NCBI RefSeq assembly: GCF_002272835.1
Contig: NZ_MLAO01000001.1
Location: forward strand, 186,001 to 250,000
Source of the DNA: Helicobacter sp. 11S03491-1
Lineage (GTDB): Bacteria > Campylobacterota > Campylobacteria > Campylobacterales > Helicobacteraceae
DNA length: 64,000 nt
Direction: 5' to 3'
The position numbers were made by a program, and so were the translations under genes. Position 1 is the first letter of the stretch. Each line of letters begins with the position of its first letter. The notes under the pieces were generated by a model. It worked only from the letters and a program-made list of their open reading frames with translations, did not search any database and was not told the origin of the DNA. Of this stretch, positions 1 through 8,872 are shown in pieces.

Positions 1-1
1 A

Positions 2-592
2 AGTGTAGAAATCAGCGATATGATTGCAGAACTTAAAGAAAAAATGCCTGTAATTGCCTATGTACAAGGCGCAATGGCAAGTGGAAGTTATTATGCAGGT
101 ATGTATGCAGATAAGATTTATGCTAACAGAGGATCGCTGATTGGATCTATTGGTGTGATTTTTAGTGGAGCAAATATTGAAGAACTTGCTAATAAATTAG
201 GCATCAAAGAACAAGGAATTGCAGCAGGGAAATATAAAGAAGTGGGCACTTTTTTGAGAAAATGGACGCCCGATGAGAGAGCATTTCTCAAAAATCTTAT
301 TGAAGAAGAGTATGAGATGTTTGTTTCAGATGTTGCCGATGCCAGAGGGCTTGAAATCAAAGCAGCCAATCAATACGCACAAGGCAAAATATTTAGCGCT
401 AAAAAAGCGCTTAAACTTGGACTTATTGATGTTGTAGGCACACAAGCTCAAGCCATTGATATGCTTAAAAATCTCTCACAAGTAAAAGATGCTACTTGGC
501 TTAAAAAAGATAAATTTGAAGCCTATCTGGATAAAATCATTAAAACAAGCACACAAATGATGTTAAATACCTTGAGTTATCAATTGCGATAA
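2..592 (+). CDS. sppA: Signal peptide peptidase SppA (protease IV), 3' part
   Basis: C-terminal part of a membrane-bound serine peptidase that degrades cleaved signal peptides. The frame is open from base 2, so the gene starts outside the window. The Ser-Lys dyad of short SppA proteins is visible: Ser in MASGSYY (codon at 80-82) and Lys in GKYKEVG, 52 residues later, the spacing known for the Bacillus subtilis enzyme (S147/K199). The fold continues with the expected GLIDVVG segment near the C-terminus. purU follows after 7 bases, so the two are probably co-transcribed; the same pair is adjacent in H. pylori. The family assignment is firm; the N-terminal membrane anchor cannot be seen. Confidence 0.93.
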   Translation, partial: SVEISDMIAELKEKMPVIAYVQGAMASGSYYAGMYADKIYANRGSLIGSIGVIFSGANIEELANKLGIKEQGIAAGKYKEVGTFLRKWTPDERAFLKNLIEEEYEMFVSDVADARGLEIKAANQYAQGKIFSAKKALKLGLIDVVGTQAQAIDMLKNLSQVKDATWLKKDKFEAYLDKIIKTSTQMMLNTLSYQLR

Positions 593-599
593 GACAGCC

Positions 600-1430
600 A
601 TGAAGCATACTATCCTTATTAGTTCTCCGGATATGCAAGGTTTGGTTTTTAAAATTTCTTCTATTTTATTTGCACATGGGCTAAATATTGAACGCAATGA
701 CGAATTTGTCGATCAGCAAAGCAATTGGTTTTTTATGCGCACACTTGCTAATGGACATACAGATTCCTTAAAACTTAAAAATGAACTTCAAAATTCCCTA
801 CCTACGCAAGCCCAAGTTAATGTTATTGAACAAAAGAAAAAATCTATTATTATTCTTTGCACAAAAGAAAATCACTGCTTGGGAGATTTATTGCTTCGAT
901 ATGATAGCGGCGAATTGGATGCCAATATCAAAGCCATCATCAGCAATCATACAGATCTTGAAAATTTAGTAAAAAAATTTGATATCCAATTTTTTCATAT
1001 CCCTACTCAAAACATTTCCAGAGAAGAACATGAACGCCTTGTTTTAGAAAAATGCGATGAATTTGAAGTGGATTTTTTAGCTTTGGCAAAATATATGCGT
1101 ATTCTTTCCCCTTCTTTTGTAGAAAAATATCAAAACAAAATCATTAATATCCACCATAGTTTCTTGCCTGCTTTTATTGGAGCAAATCCTTATAAACAAG
1201 CATTTCAGCGCGGAGTCAAAATCATTGGGGCGACAGCACATTTTGTGAATAATCACTTAGATGAAGGACCTATTATCACTCAAGATATTATCAAAATTGA
1301 TCACACTTACAGCTGGCAAGACATGCAAAAAGCAGGTCGAGATGTAGAAAAAGTTGTCTTTGCCAAAGCAATCACTTTGGCTTTGAATGATAGAATATTT
1401 ATTTATGGAAACAAAACAGTTGTATTTTAG
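600..1430 (+). CDS. purU: Formyltetrahydrofolate deformylase PurU
   Basis: Hydrolyses 10-formyl-tetrahydrofolate to formate and tetrahydrofolate, balancing one-carbon pools in the cytosol. At 276 residues it has the family length. An N-terminal ACT domain (residues 1-80, MKHTILISSPDMQGLVFKIS) is followed by a formyltransferase domain. The catalytic His lies in NIHHSFLPAF and the catalytic Asp in HLDEGPII. The start is ATG 7 bases after the sppA stop, consistent with an operon. In H. pylori the sppA homologue is likewise next to purU. Confidence 0.95.
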   Translation: MKHTILISSPDMQGLVFKISSILFAHGLNIERNDEFVDQQSNWFFMRTLANGHTDSLKLKNELQNSLPTQAQVNVIEQKKKSIIILCTKENHCLGDLLLRYDSGELDANIKAIISNHTDLENLVKKFDIQFFHIPTQNISREEHERLVLEKCDEFEVDFLALAKYMRILSPSFVEKYQNKIINIHHSFLPAFIGANPYKQAFQRGVKIIGATAHFVNNHLDEGPIITQDIIKIDHTYSWQDMQKAGRDVEKVVFAKAITLALNDRIFIYGNKTVVF

Positions 1431-1496
1431 TCTGAGTATTTTTTATTTGAAAAAATGTATTAAAATAAATCCCTAAACACACTTTAGGAGGTTTTA

Positions 1497-2033
1497 ATGC
1501 GTTATTTTATTTTTTCTATACTCTCAATAGGGATGTTATTTTTGCCTTTAATTGCAAAAACTACTGATCCTATTCCTGCCCCTTATGGCAAAATTTATCT
1601 GATGCCAAATACTCAATTCAAACCCGATAAATCAATGCCTGAACACAAAATGGTATTTGATCTGACAAAAGGATCTTCTTCGCCTAAAGAAGTCAATCCC
1701 TCTCTGGATAGAATAGCAAGGACTATCAATCTTTATGCTGCTGTAGGCATTTCGCCTTCAGTTCTAAAAATTGTTGCTGTAGCGAGTGGAGATGCAACAC
1801 CTTTGGCTCTTGATAATGCCCATTATCATGAAAAATTTGGTGTTAATAACCCCAATCTAGCCTTGATTGATGATCTCAAAAAACTGGGAGTACAAATTAG
1901 CGTATGCTCTCAAGCATGGGCGGAACATGATTATAAACCCCAATGGGTATATAAAAATGTTTTATTAGCCCTCTCAGGCGCTACAACACTAATTTCTTTT
2001 CAAGAAAAAGGTTATGTGCTTATCCCTCTATAA
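1497..2033 (+). CDS. Exported DsrE/DsrF-like protein
   Basis: 178-residue protein with an N-terminal signal peptide (MRYFIFSILSIGMLFLPLIAK, cut near residue 21), so it is probably periplasmic. The mature part has a DsrE/F-like alpha/beta pattern: a conserved stretch around residues 70-100 (NLYAAVGISPSVLKIVAVAS) and a single Cys in GVQISVCSQAW, where cytosolic DsrE proteins carry their sulfur-relay Cys. A good ribosome-binding site (TAGGAGG, 8 bases upstream) supports this ATG. It converges with dxs, 19 bases away. The fold call is reasonable; the substrate is unknown. Confidence 0.7.
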   Translation: MRYFIFSILSIGMLFLPLIAKTTDPIPAPYGKIYLMPNTQFKPDKSMPEHKMVFDLTKGSSSPKEVNPSLDRIARTINLYAAVGISPSVLKIVAVASGDATPLALDNAHYHEKFGVNNPNLALIDDLKKLGVQISVCSQAWAEHDYKPQWVYKNVLLALSGATTLISFQEKGYVLIPL

Positions 2034-2052
2034 ATTCTAAAGAGGATTGGAC

Positions 2053-3903
2053 TTATCTGATCCTCTCCAGAATGCTTTGGGCAAGAGAAGAAGTACTCCA
2101 ACCCAATGAATTTTCAACAACAGAAGTTTCTCCATGGGGGATATAGCTATCTTTTACTTCAAAAGTATGCAATTCAAGTTTGATTTTGTATTCTGCAATA
2201 TATTCAAGCAATGCGCAAGCAATGCCGTTGATTTTGTAATTATCGCTAAAAACAAAAGCAAAACGATAAGAAGGCAATATATTTTTCAAATTCTCATCTA
2301 AAGGCTTTGCAAATCTCAAATCCAGGAGACTTGGATTTACTCCTCTTTCTCTTAAAACCTTAGAAACTTCATATGCCCTCCCCACTCCATTTCCATAACC
2401 TATCAAAATAACATCTTCTCCTTTGAGTAAAAGCTCCGATTTTCCTATTATAAAACCATTATCTCCAAATACTCCTTCATCAAGCACAAATTTCCCTCTT
2501 GGATATCTAAAAGCGCAAGGCGAACTTGAGTGATTTGTTCCAAAAGCTATAGCTTGTTTTAATGAGGCATTATCACGTGGGGCAAAAAGAACCATATTGG
2601 GCACTACGCGCAAATAAGCAACATCTAATAAACCTTGATGTGTTTCTCCATCTTCCCCTACAATCCCCGCTCGATCGATTGCAAATTTTACAGGCAAAGA
2701 CATAATACCCACATCATGAACAATCTGATCATAGGCACGTTGTAAAAAAGTCGAATAAATACTCACAAAAGGCTTAAATCCCTCTTTTGCCATTGCTGCC
2801 ATAGAAGTAACAGCATGTTGTTCGGCAATAGCCACATCCCAAAAACGCTGTGGATACTTGTCAATCAATGCTCCTAATCCTGTTCCTCCAGGCATCGCAG
2901 CAGTTACCCCTACGATTTTTTCATCTTGACTTGCAGCCTCAAGCAAAGCTTCTGAATAGACTTCTGTAGGGCTTTTGGTAAAAGAATTTTTTTTTGATTT
3001 GCCTGTATGAACATCAAAGGGACCTACTCCATGCCATTTTTCATACTTGCCCTCAGCGATTTCATAGCCCCTTCCCTTAATTGTTTGGGCGTGGATAATA
3101 ACAGGGGCTTTCATTTCTTTTGCTAATTTTAAGGCATGAATAATCTCTTCTAAATTATGCCCATTAATAGGTCCAATATAATTAATCCCCATTTCTTCAA
3201 ACAACATACCCGGTGTAATTAACTTAAAAGACTCTTCAAAACGTTTGGCGATATAAGTCGCACTATCAGGCATTTTTGATAAAAGTTTTTTAACAGTATC
3301 TTTGAAGGATTGGTACATGGGTCCTGCAATCAAATGAGAAAGGTATTTGCTGATCGCACCTATAGGTTTAGCGATACTCATTTCATTGTCATTGAGGACA
3401 ATAATCATAGGGTATTTTCTATCACCTAATTCATTAAGTGCTTCATACGCCAACCCTGCACTCATACTCCCATCCCCAATAAGAGCAATGGGCACACCTG
3501 TTTTGCCCTCCAAAACAAATGCTTTAGCAATCCCTACGCCAATAGATATAGAAGTAGAACTGTGCCCTGCAATAAAATAATCATAAACAGATTCTGAAGG
3601 ATTTATAAACCCACTAAGCCCTCCAAATTGCCTTAAAGTCTCAAATTCTTTCCATCTGCCTGTAATAAGCTTATGTGCATAAGCTTGATGACTCACATCA
3701 TAAATAAAAGGATTTTCTTTGCAATTAAATACAAAATGCATAGCTACAATAAGCTCTACAGCCCCTAATGTCGAACTTAAATGACCTCCGTTTTTACTCA
3801 CTACTTCTAAGATTCTGCTGCGTATGTCCTCACAAATTTTTTTTAAAGCAGGCATATCCATTCTTGCAATATCTGAATAATTTGTTGGAATAAGAGAATT
3901 CAT
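2053..3903 (-). CDS. dxs: 1-deoxy-D-xylulose-5-phosphate synthase
   Basis: First enzyme of the MEP isoprenoid pathway: condenses pyruvate with glyceraldehyde 3-phosphate using thiamine diphosphate. The 616-residue length is normal. Visible motifs: the GHSSTS loop, the ThDP/Mg site GDGSMSAG ending in NDN (about residues 143-172), the transketolase middle domain with AEQHAVT, and DRAGIVGEDGETHQG. It is the last gene of the hisC-fliF-fliG-fliH-dxs run, starting one base after the fliH stop, so translation is coupled to the flagellar genes. This linkage is conserved in Campylobacter and Helicobacter. Confidence 0.97.
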   Translation of the reverse strand: MNSLIPTNYSDIARMDMPALKKICEDIRSRILEVVSKNGGHLSSTLGAVELIVAMHFVFNCKENPFIYDVSHQAYAHKLITGRWKEFETLRQFGGLSGFINPSESVYDYFIAGHSSTSISIGVGIAKAFVLEGKTGVPIALIGDGSMSAGLAYEALNELGDRKYPMIIVLNDNEMSIAKPIGAISKYLSHLIAGPMYQSFKDTVKKLLSKMPDSATYIAKRFEESFKLITPGMLFEEMGINYIGPINGHNLEEIIHALKLAKEMKAPVIIHAQTIKGRGYEIAEGKYEKWHGVGPFDVHTGKSKKNSFTKSPTEVYSEALLEAASQDEKIVGVTAAMPGGTGLGALIDKYPQRFWDVAIAEQHAVTSMAAMAKEGFKPFVSIYSTFLQRAYDQIVHDVGIMSLPVKFAIDRAGIVGEDGETHQGLLDVAYLRVVPNMVLFAPRDNASLKQAIAFGTNHSSSPCAFRYPRGKFVLDEGVFGDNGFIIGKSELLLKGEDVILIGYGNGVGRAYEVSKVLRERGVNPSLLDLRFAKPLDENLKNILPSYRFAFVFSDNYKINGIACALLEYIAEYKIKLELHTFEVKDSYIPHGETSVVENSLGWSTSSLAQSILERIR

Positions 3904-3904
3904 A

Positions 3905-4747
3905 TCAGACCTTCAAATTATCCAATACACTTTGTTTAAGCGCCTTATAACGCGCCATGATATTGCCATCAATATTGCCATTGCTACACGCAATAATAAC
4001 ACCACCCTTCAAAATAGCATCATCTGCTTCAAGTTTAATTTTATGGGAATCTTTGAGATTCTCATTTAAATAAGGATAATCAATGCTATTGACTTTGATA
4101 TGAATATCTGTTGCATCAACAATACCCCCTAAAAGCTCTTTTGCTAAAGCAAGCGCAACCTTTTGACTATTGGTATCGATCTCTTTAATAATCACTTCTT
4201 TAGCAATATCTACGGCAATCCCACTTAACTCCTTCTCAAGCGTTTCAAGATGAGTTTGAGATTTTTGCATTTCTTTATCAAGAGTAATAACAGATTGAAT
4301 CAATGTGGCTTTTTGTTTTTCAATCTCATCAAACATTTCTTTTTTTGTCTTTTCTTCTCCTTCTCTCAAGCCATCTTTATAGGCATCGCTTCTTGCTAAA
4401 GCCACCCTTTCTTCAATCTCAAGTTGTTGTTTTTCAAATTGAATTTGCAATTTAGCAAGATTGCTTGAGAGTTCATCTGTCTTTTGTAATAGCCTTTCAA
4501 TTAAATCTCTTTCCAATGAAGAACCTCCGGATTTTTTTATCTCTTGAGATTCCTTAAGAGAAGCATCTACATTCAAAGACGTAATAGGAATAGGAGTTTC
4601 AACCACAGGAATTTCTTCAAAATCTTCTAAAGTATTTTTAGCAATTGATTTGAATTCATACTTCTGGACATTATGTTTAGAAAGATCAGTTTTTGCGATC
4701 AAATTATCTTCTTCAAAGTTACTCAACAACATCTTCCTCCTCTCCAA
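3905..4747 (-). CDS. fliH: Flagellar assembly protein FliH
   Basis: Stator-like regulator of the flagellar export ATPase FliI. 280 residues; the middle (about 85-190) is a long charged coiled coil (QKTDELSSNLAKLQIQFEKQ) with the GLREGEE glycine-spaced segment typical of FliH, and the C-terminal domain resembles ATP synthase delta/E subunits. The open frame overlaps fliG by 29 bases. An internal ATG at 4732 sits 3 bases after a strong AGGAGG, so the true start may be residue 6 or one of the two following TTG codons. It lies between fliG and dxs in a tight operon. Confidence 0.93.
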   Translation of the reverse strand: MERRKMLLSNFEEDNLIAKTDLSKHNVQKYEFKSIAKNTLEDFEEIPVVETPIPITSLNVDASLKESQEIKKSGGSSLERDLIERLLQKTDELSSNLAKLQIQFEKQQLEIEERVALARSDAYKDGLREGEEKTKKEMFDEIEKQKATLIQSVITLDKEMQKSQTHLETLEKELSGIAVDIAKEVIIKEIDTNSQKVALALAKELLGGIVDATDIHIKVNSIDYPYLNENLKDSHKIKLEADDAILKGGVIIACSNGNIDGNIMARYKALKQSVLDNLKV

Positions 4748-5750
4748 TTTGTATCAACCCTTGTTCAGACAATGATTGGACAACTTCAACAATCTTTCGT
4801 TGAGCGCTTTCAACATCTTTGACTTTTACTGCGCCCAAGAATTGCATTTCTTCAACAAATTGTTCACTGGCACGTGTGCTCATATTATCCAAGAACTTTT
4901 GTTTAAGTTCATCAGGAGAAGATTTCAAAGCAAGGATTAAGTCCTTTTTATCAGCAATTTTTAAAATCTCTCGGATAGCATTTTTATCAAGTTTAGAAAT
5001 GTCTTCAAATGTAAACATCATTTCTTTAATCTCACTGGCTAATTGCTCATCAATTTGTTCAATATAAGATATAGTAGCTTTAGCTGCTTTTTGTCCCAAT
5101 CGATTAAACATCTCAGCAACAGCCCTAGGACCTCCAACTTCAACCTTATAACTTGTAAGAGATTCAAGTTTATTCTCCAAAACAGTTGAGACTCTTTTGA
5201 CTACATTCGGGGAGATGTCCCCAAGATTAGCCATCCTGATAGAAATTTCCGCTCGCATATCATCTTGAAAATAACCCAAAGTTTCAGCAGCACTTGAAGA
5301 ATCCATATGAGCGAGGATAAGCGCAATTGTTTGAGGGTGCTCATTGACAATAAAATCTGCAAGTTGTTGGGGTCTGATTTTCATCAAATAAGAGAAGTTC
5401 TTTGCAGACTGCATGCTTTTGGCTAATTTATCTAAAACCTTTTTAGCTTCTTCAGGTCCTAAAGTCTTATTCAATAATTCTCTTGCATAATCCAACCCAC
5501 CGCTATTGATATACTGATTGGATTGAAAAATAGCATAAAATTCTTCCAACACTGCCCCACCAATGACTTTATCTGTGCCATTGAGTTGCATAATCTGACG
5601 GCTGATTTCTGTGATACTCTCAATATCTAAGTGTCTAAAAACTTCACTTGTTGTCTCTTCCCCTACTTGTATGAGTAAAATAGCAATTTTCTCTGCCATA
5701 GAAAGTTCATCATACTGGGCTCTTTGTTTTGGCGTGAGTTTTGTAGCCAT
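4719..5750 (-). CDS. fliG: Flagellar motor switch protein FliG
   Basis: Rotor protein that couples torque from MotA to the C ring and sits on FliF. 343 residues with N, middle and C domains. The EHPQ motif (NEHPQTIALILAHM, about residues 137-150) contacts FliM. The C-terminal torque helix is present with its charged residues (FTFEDISKLDKNAIREIL, then DLILALKSSPDELKQKFLDNMS). ATG start with GGAGTAGATA upstream, 9 bases after the fliF stop. The position between fliF and fliH is the conserved order. Confidence 0.97.
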   Translation of the reverse strand: MATKLTPKQRAQYDELSMAEKIAILLIQVGEETTSEVFRHLDIESITEISRQIMQLNGTDKVIGGAVLEEFYAIFQSNQYINSGGLDYARELLNKTLGPEEAKKVLDKLAKSMQSAKNFSYLMKIRPQQLADFIVNEHPQTIALILAHMDSSSAAETLGYFQDDMRAEISIRMANLGDISPNVVKRVSTVLENKLESLTSYKVEVGGPRAVAEMFNRLGQKAAKATISYIEQIDEQLASEIKEMMFTFEDISKLDKNAIREILKIADKKDLILALKSSPDELKQKFLDNMSTRASEQFVEEMQFLGAVKVKDVESAQRKIVEVVQSLSEQGLIQIGEEEDVVE

Positions 5751-5759
5751 TATCTACTC

Positions 5760-7460
5760 CTATCCCCTACCCTCAGGGGCAATTTCATCTTTAATCAAAG
5801 TCTTGAACAAAGCAGCAATTTCTTCGGGTTTTTCTTCAATGCTGGATTTAATTTTTTCAAGTAAAACATCATATTTTACTTCATCTTCACTAAAATTATC
5901 TCCAATCCCCAATTGATCTTCAATACGCTTACGCATTTCGCTAAATTTATTCAAATCAGTATCATCTTCATCGTTAATCTCAAACAATGATTCGACTTTA
6001 TCTTCTTCGTTTTCTTGTATCTCAAGCATTCGTTCTGCAAAAGGCGAAATAACTTTTTTGTAAAAAATAAAAATTACTACTGCCACAAGCAGGTATTTCA
6101 AAAGTGGCATAAAAGGACCCAGATATTTCTCAACTGTCAAAGAAAATTTTTCGAACCTATCTAATGGCACGTAGTTATCAGCTTTTGCATCAAATTCAAA
6201 GTTACTTACCGTAACATTATCCCCCCGACTCTGATTATAACCAATAGCCTGTCTGACCAAAGAATCAATTTTATGCATTTCATCTTCATTTAAAGGGATA
6301 TATTCCAGAGTTTCTACGCCATCTTTGGTAACTTTTTTATACCTGCCATCGACCACGACAGCCGCGCTCAGACGAGACAATACCCCAAATTCTCCTTTAA
6401 TCTCACTGACAGTTTTACCTACTTCGTAGTTAGTTGTATTTTGAGATTTTTCATATTTTTCTTTTAGTTTTTCATCTTCCAACCCTTGCACAGGTCCTAT
6501 ATTGCTTACTGCTCCGGGAACTCCTCCAACTTGTTTGGGTTGGCCGCCTTCTCTTTTTTCTTCAAGATTTTGCTCACTACGCACGACATTATTAGGATCA
6601 TAAGTTTCTTTTGTGCTCTTTTTTTGTGCAAAATCAAAATCAGCATTCACCCGTGCAACAACCTTATCACCACCCCCTACAACCGGTGAAAGGATATTGA
6701 TAATTTTATTTTCTAAAATATTTTCAAAATTTTGTTTATATTTAAGTTGTGTAGCAGCAAGCTCTTTAGAAGTGCTAAAATCATCCCCTTCTCCCAGTGG
6801 TTCTCCATTTTCATCTACAAGCTTAACATTTTCAGGAGTCAGTTTTGTAACCGAAGCGGCTACAAGATTTTTAATCCCCATGATTTGAGCAGGCGTCAAA
6901 CGCATATTAGGTTTGATTTTTAACATTACAGAGGCAGTAGGGGGAACTTCTTTGCTAACAAACACTGTATCTTTAGGGATTGCAATATGGACATTAGCTT
7001 TTTGAATTGGATTGAGACTCTCAATCGTGCGTGAAAGCTCTCCTTCTGTAGCACGTATGAATTTAATTTTTTGATCAAAATCAGTTGCTCCAAAATCTTT
7101 CACATCAAAAATTTCAAACCCGACTTTACTTGTTTTGGGAATTCCCTTTGTAGCTAGTGCAATCCTCTCTTCATAGACCCTATCTCTAGGGATAAGAATT
7201 GTATCATCTCTTGGAACTTTATAAGGGATTTGATTTTGTTGAAGGTATTGCAACACCAAGGCATTATCACTGGGATTCATTCCCTCAAACAAAACAGCAT
7301 AATTCCCCTTTGCATAATCTTTTCCTCCTATGGGAAAAACTAACAAAAATACAAGAAAACTGACTGTTAAAACACTCGTAGCAATAATAATTATCTTTTG
7401 TTTTTTATTGAGTTTGGAAAAAAGTCCGGTAGCTTGCCTAAGTAGTGCTTTGATATCCAA
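5760..7460 (-). CDS. fliF: Flagellar MS-ring protein FliF
   Basis: Builds the membrane MS ring on which the flagellar motor assembles. 566 residues: a first membrane helix near residues 24-46, two ring-building motifs (about 50-300), a variable linker, a second membrane helix near 450-475 (LLKYLLVAVVIFIFY), and a cytoplasmic tail ending in the FliG-binding helix. The start codon is TTG at 7460, supported by an AAGAGG site 7 bases upstream. The gene is 31 bases after hisC. Confidence 0.96.
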   Translation of the reverse strand: MDIKALLRQATGLFSKLNKKQKIIIIATSVLTVSFLVFLLVFPIGGKDYAKGNYAVLFEGMNPSDNALVLQYLQQNQIPYKVPRDDTILIPRDRVYEERIALATKGIPKTSKVGFEIFDVKDFGATDFDQKIKFIRATEGELSRTIESLNPIQKANVHIAIPKDTVFVSKEVPPTASVMLKIKPNMRLTPAQIMGIKNLVAASVTKLTPENVKLVDENGEPLGEGDDFSTSKELAATQLKYKQNFENILENKIINILSPVVGGGDKVVARVNADFDFAQKKSTKETYDPNNVVRSEQNLEEKREGGQPKQVGGVPGAVSNIGPVQGLEDEKLKEKYEKSQNTTNYEVGKTVSEIKGEFGVLSRLSAAVVVDGRYKKVTKDGVETLEYIPLNEDEMHKIDSLVRQAIGYNQSRGDNVTVSNFEFDAKADNYVPLDRFEKFSLTVEKYLGPFMPLLKYLLVAVVIFIFYKKVISPFAERMLEIQENEEDKVESLFEINDEDDTDLNKFSEMRKRIEDQLGIGDNFSEDEVKYDVLLEKIKSSIEEKPEEIAALFKTLIKDEIAPEGRG

Positions 7461-7491
7461 TTTTATCCTCTTAAATTTCTATTTATTTTAA

Positions 7492-8607
7492 TCAATGCTG
7501 AGACCTTCTGTGATCTAAAAATTCTTCAATCAGTTCAAAAACTCTGTGATTTTGATCGGGTTTGCCAATAGTGATCCTAACAGCATTCATGCCATAGGAT
7601 TTGAGATTTCTGATAATTACCCCTTTTTGCAAAAGCCAATCACATAATTGCGTGCTCGAAAAATTATCATTCAAAATAAAAGTAATAAAATTGGTCCATG
7701 AAGGGATAAAATCAATCGCATTTTTTTTGGCAAAATCTTCATATTTTTGCATTTCTTTTAAAGTTGCATGAACGGAGTTTTTAACAAATTCTTCATCTTT
7801 AAGTGCGCTAATAGCAGCTTCCAGACTCAAAATACCAATATTGAAAGGAGGACGAATTTTATGCAAAATTTTAATAATTTCATCTGATGCAAGCCCATAA
7901 CCCACACGCATACCACCCAATCCATAAGCTTTAGAAAATGTGCCTAAATAAATAACATTTTTAAATTTTTCAAGGATCTCTGCAGGGTTGATCGCTTTAT
8001 TTTTATCCTTAGCTTGAGCAAACTCTTGATAAGCCCCATCAATAACTACCAAAGTATCCGGGCTTGTTTGGGAAATAAACTCATACACTTGGTTTTTATC
8101 CAAACATTCCCCAAGAGGATTATTAGGCACACACAAAAACACAACTTCCGGGAGATGGAGTTTATATAATTGTATGAATTCAGAAATATTGTGGCTATGG
8201 CTAGGGGTTTTGATAATTTTTGCACCTACTTGCTTGGCATAGATCTCATACATTGCAAAAGTTGTTTTTGCCATCAAAACCGAACTTTTTTGATTGCATT
8301 TAGCATGAAGACAAAATTCAATTATTTGATCACTCCCTGAACCAATGATAATATTTTCAGATTTTAAGGCATATTTTTGGGCTAACCCGGCTTTGAGCTC
8401 AAACATTGAATCATCCGGATAAAGACTAACTTTTTTTATATTTTCTTCAATAGCTGCACTTGCCTTTGGAGAGCAACCATAAGGATTTTCATTACTGGCT
8501 AGTTTAATAATATGATTTGGATCAATCCCAAACTCTCTCACAAGAAGTTCAATAGGTTTTCCTGCTTCATAAACAACAATATTTGCCAACTCGCGGTTAA
8601 AATTCAT
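7492..8607 (-). CDS. hisC: Histidinol-phosphate aminotransferase HisC
   Basis: PLP enzyme of histidine biosynthesis converting imidazole-acetol phosphate to histidinol phosphate; some family members also use aromatic substrates. 371 residues. ASNENPYG (substrate site), PNNPLG, DGAYQEF and the PLP lysine in [16 protein letters not shown] (about K226) are all present. I use ATG at 8607 rather than the TTG one codon upstream; AAGG lies 7 bases before it. It heads the fliF operon, as in Campylobacter jejuni; H. pylori has lost this gene at the locus. No other his gene is in the window, so an aromatic role is possible. Confidence 0.9.
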   Translation of the reverse strand: MNFNRELANIVVYEAGKPIELLVREFGIDPNHIIKLASNENPYGCSPKASAAIEENIKKVSLYPDDSMFELKAGLAQKYALKSENIIIGSGSDQIIEFCLHAKCNQKSSVLMAKTTFAMYEIYAKQVGAKIIKTPSHSHNISEFIQLYKLHLPEVVFLCVPNNPLGECLDKNQVYEFISQTSPDTLVVIDGAYQEFAQAKDKNKAINPAEILEKFKNVIYLGTFSKAYGLGGMRVGYGLASDEIIKILHKIRPPFNIGILSLEAAISALKDEEFVKNSVHATLKEMQKYEDFAKKNAIDFIPSWTNFITFILNDNFSSTQLCDWLLQKGVIIRNLKSYGMNAVRITIGKPDQNHRVFELIEEFLDHRRSQH

Positions 8608-8639
8608 CAAAGCCTTTCTTGCTAAAAATTTTTGTGTAG

Positions 8640-8645
8640 ATTGTA
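8640..8645 (-). promoter_or_regulatory. Candidate -10 box for the hisC-flagellar operon
   Basis: On the minus strand, TACAAT in the context TTTAGATACAATCTAC lies 33 bases before the hisC ATG, preceded by the T-rich stretch typical of Helicobacter sigma-70 promoters. Sequence match only. Confidence 0.4.
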
Positions 8646-8849
8646 TCTAAAATCACATAAAATTTAAAACATTTAAGAACATATTTTTATAGCAAAAACT
8701 CAATAAAAATAAAAAAATAAATTTTATTGCACGAAAAAAGATGAGTTTTTTTCCTATCTTTGGACAAATAACTTAAAAAAATATTATAAACAAGGGTCTT
8801 ATCCTCCAAATTCTAAAAATAAAAATTCTAAAAATTTTTCACAATACTT

Positions 8850-8868
8850 CTTAGAGACAAGCTCTAAG
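8850..8868 (-). terminator. Stem-loop after ald
   Basis: Arms CTTAGAG and CTCTAAG pair over 7 bases with a 5-base loop, starting 5 bases after the ald stop. There is no U-run directly behind it, so it is either a weak terminator or a 3'-end stabiliser. Confidence 0.45.
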
Positions 8869-8872
8869 AGAC

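Larger units (their letters stand above)
8611..8872. other. Intergenic region between hisC and ald
   Basis: No gene seen in 262 AT-rich bases. It holds the hisC promoter candidate, a tandem repeat of ATTCTAAAAAT near 8811-8836, and the stem-loop after ald. Confidence 0.6.
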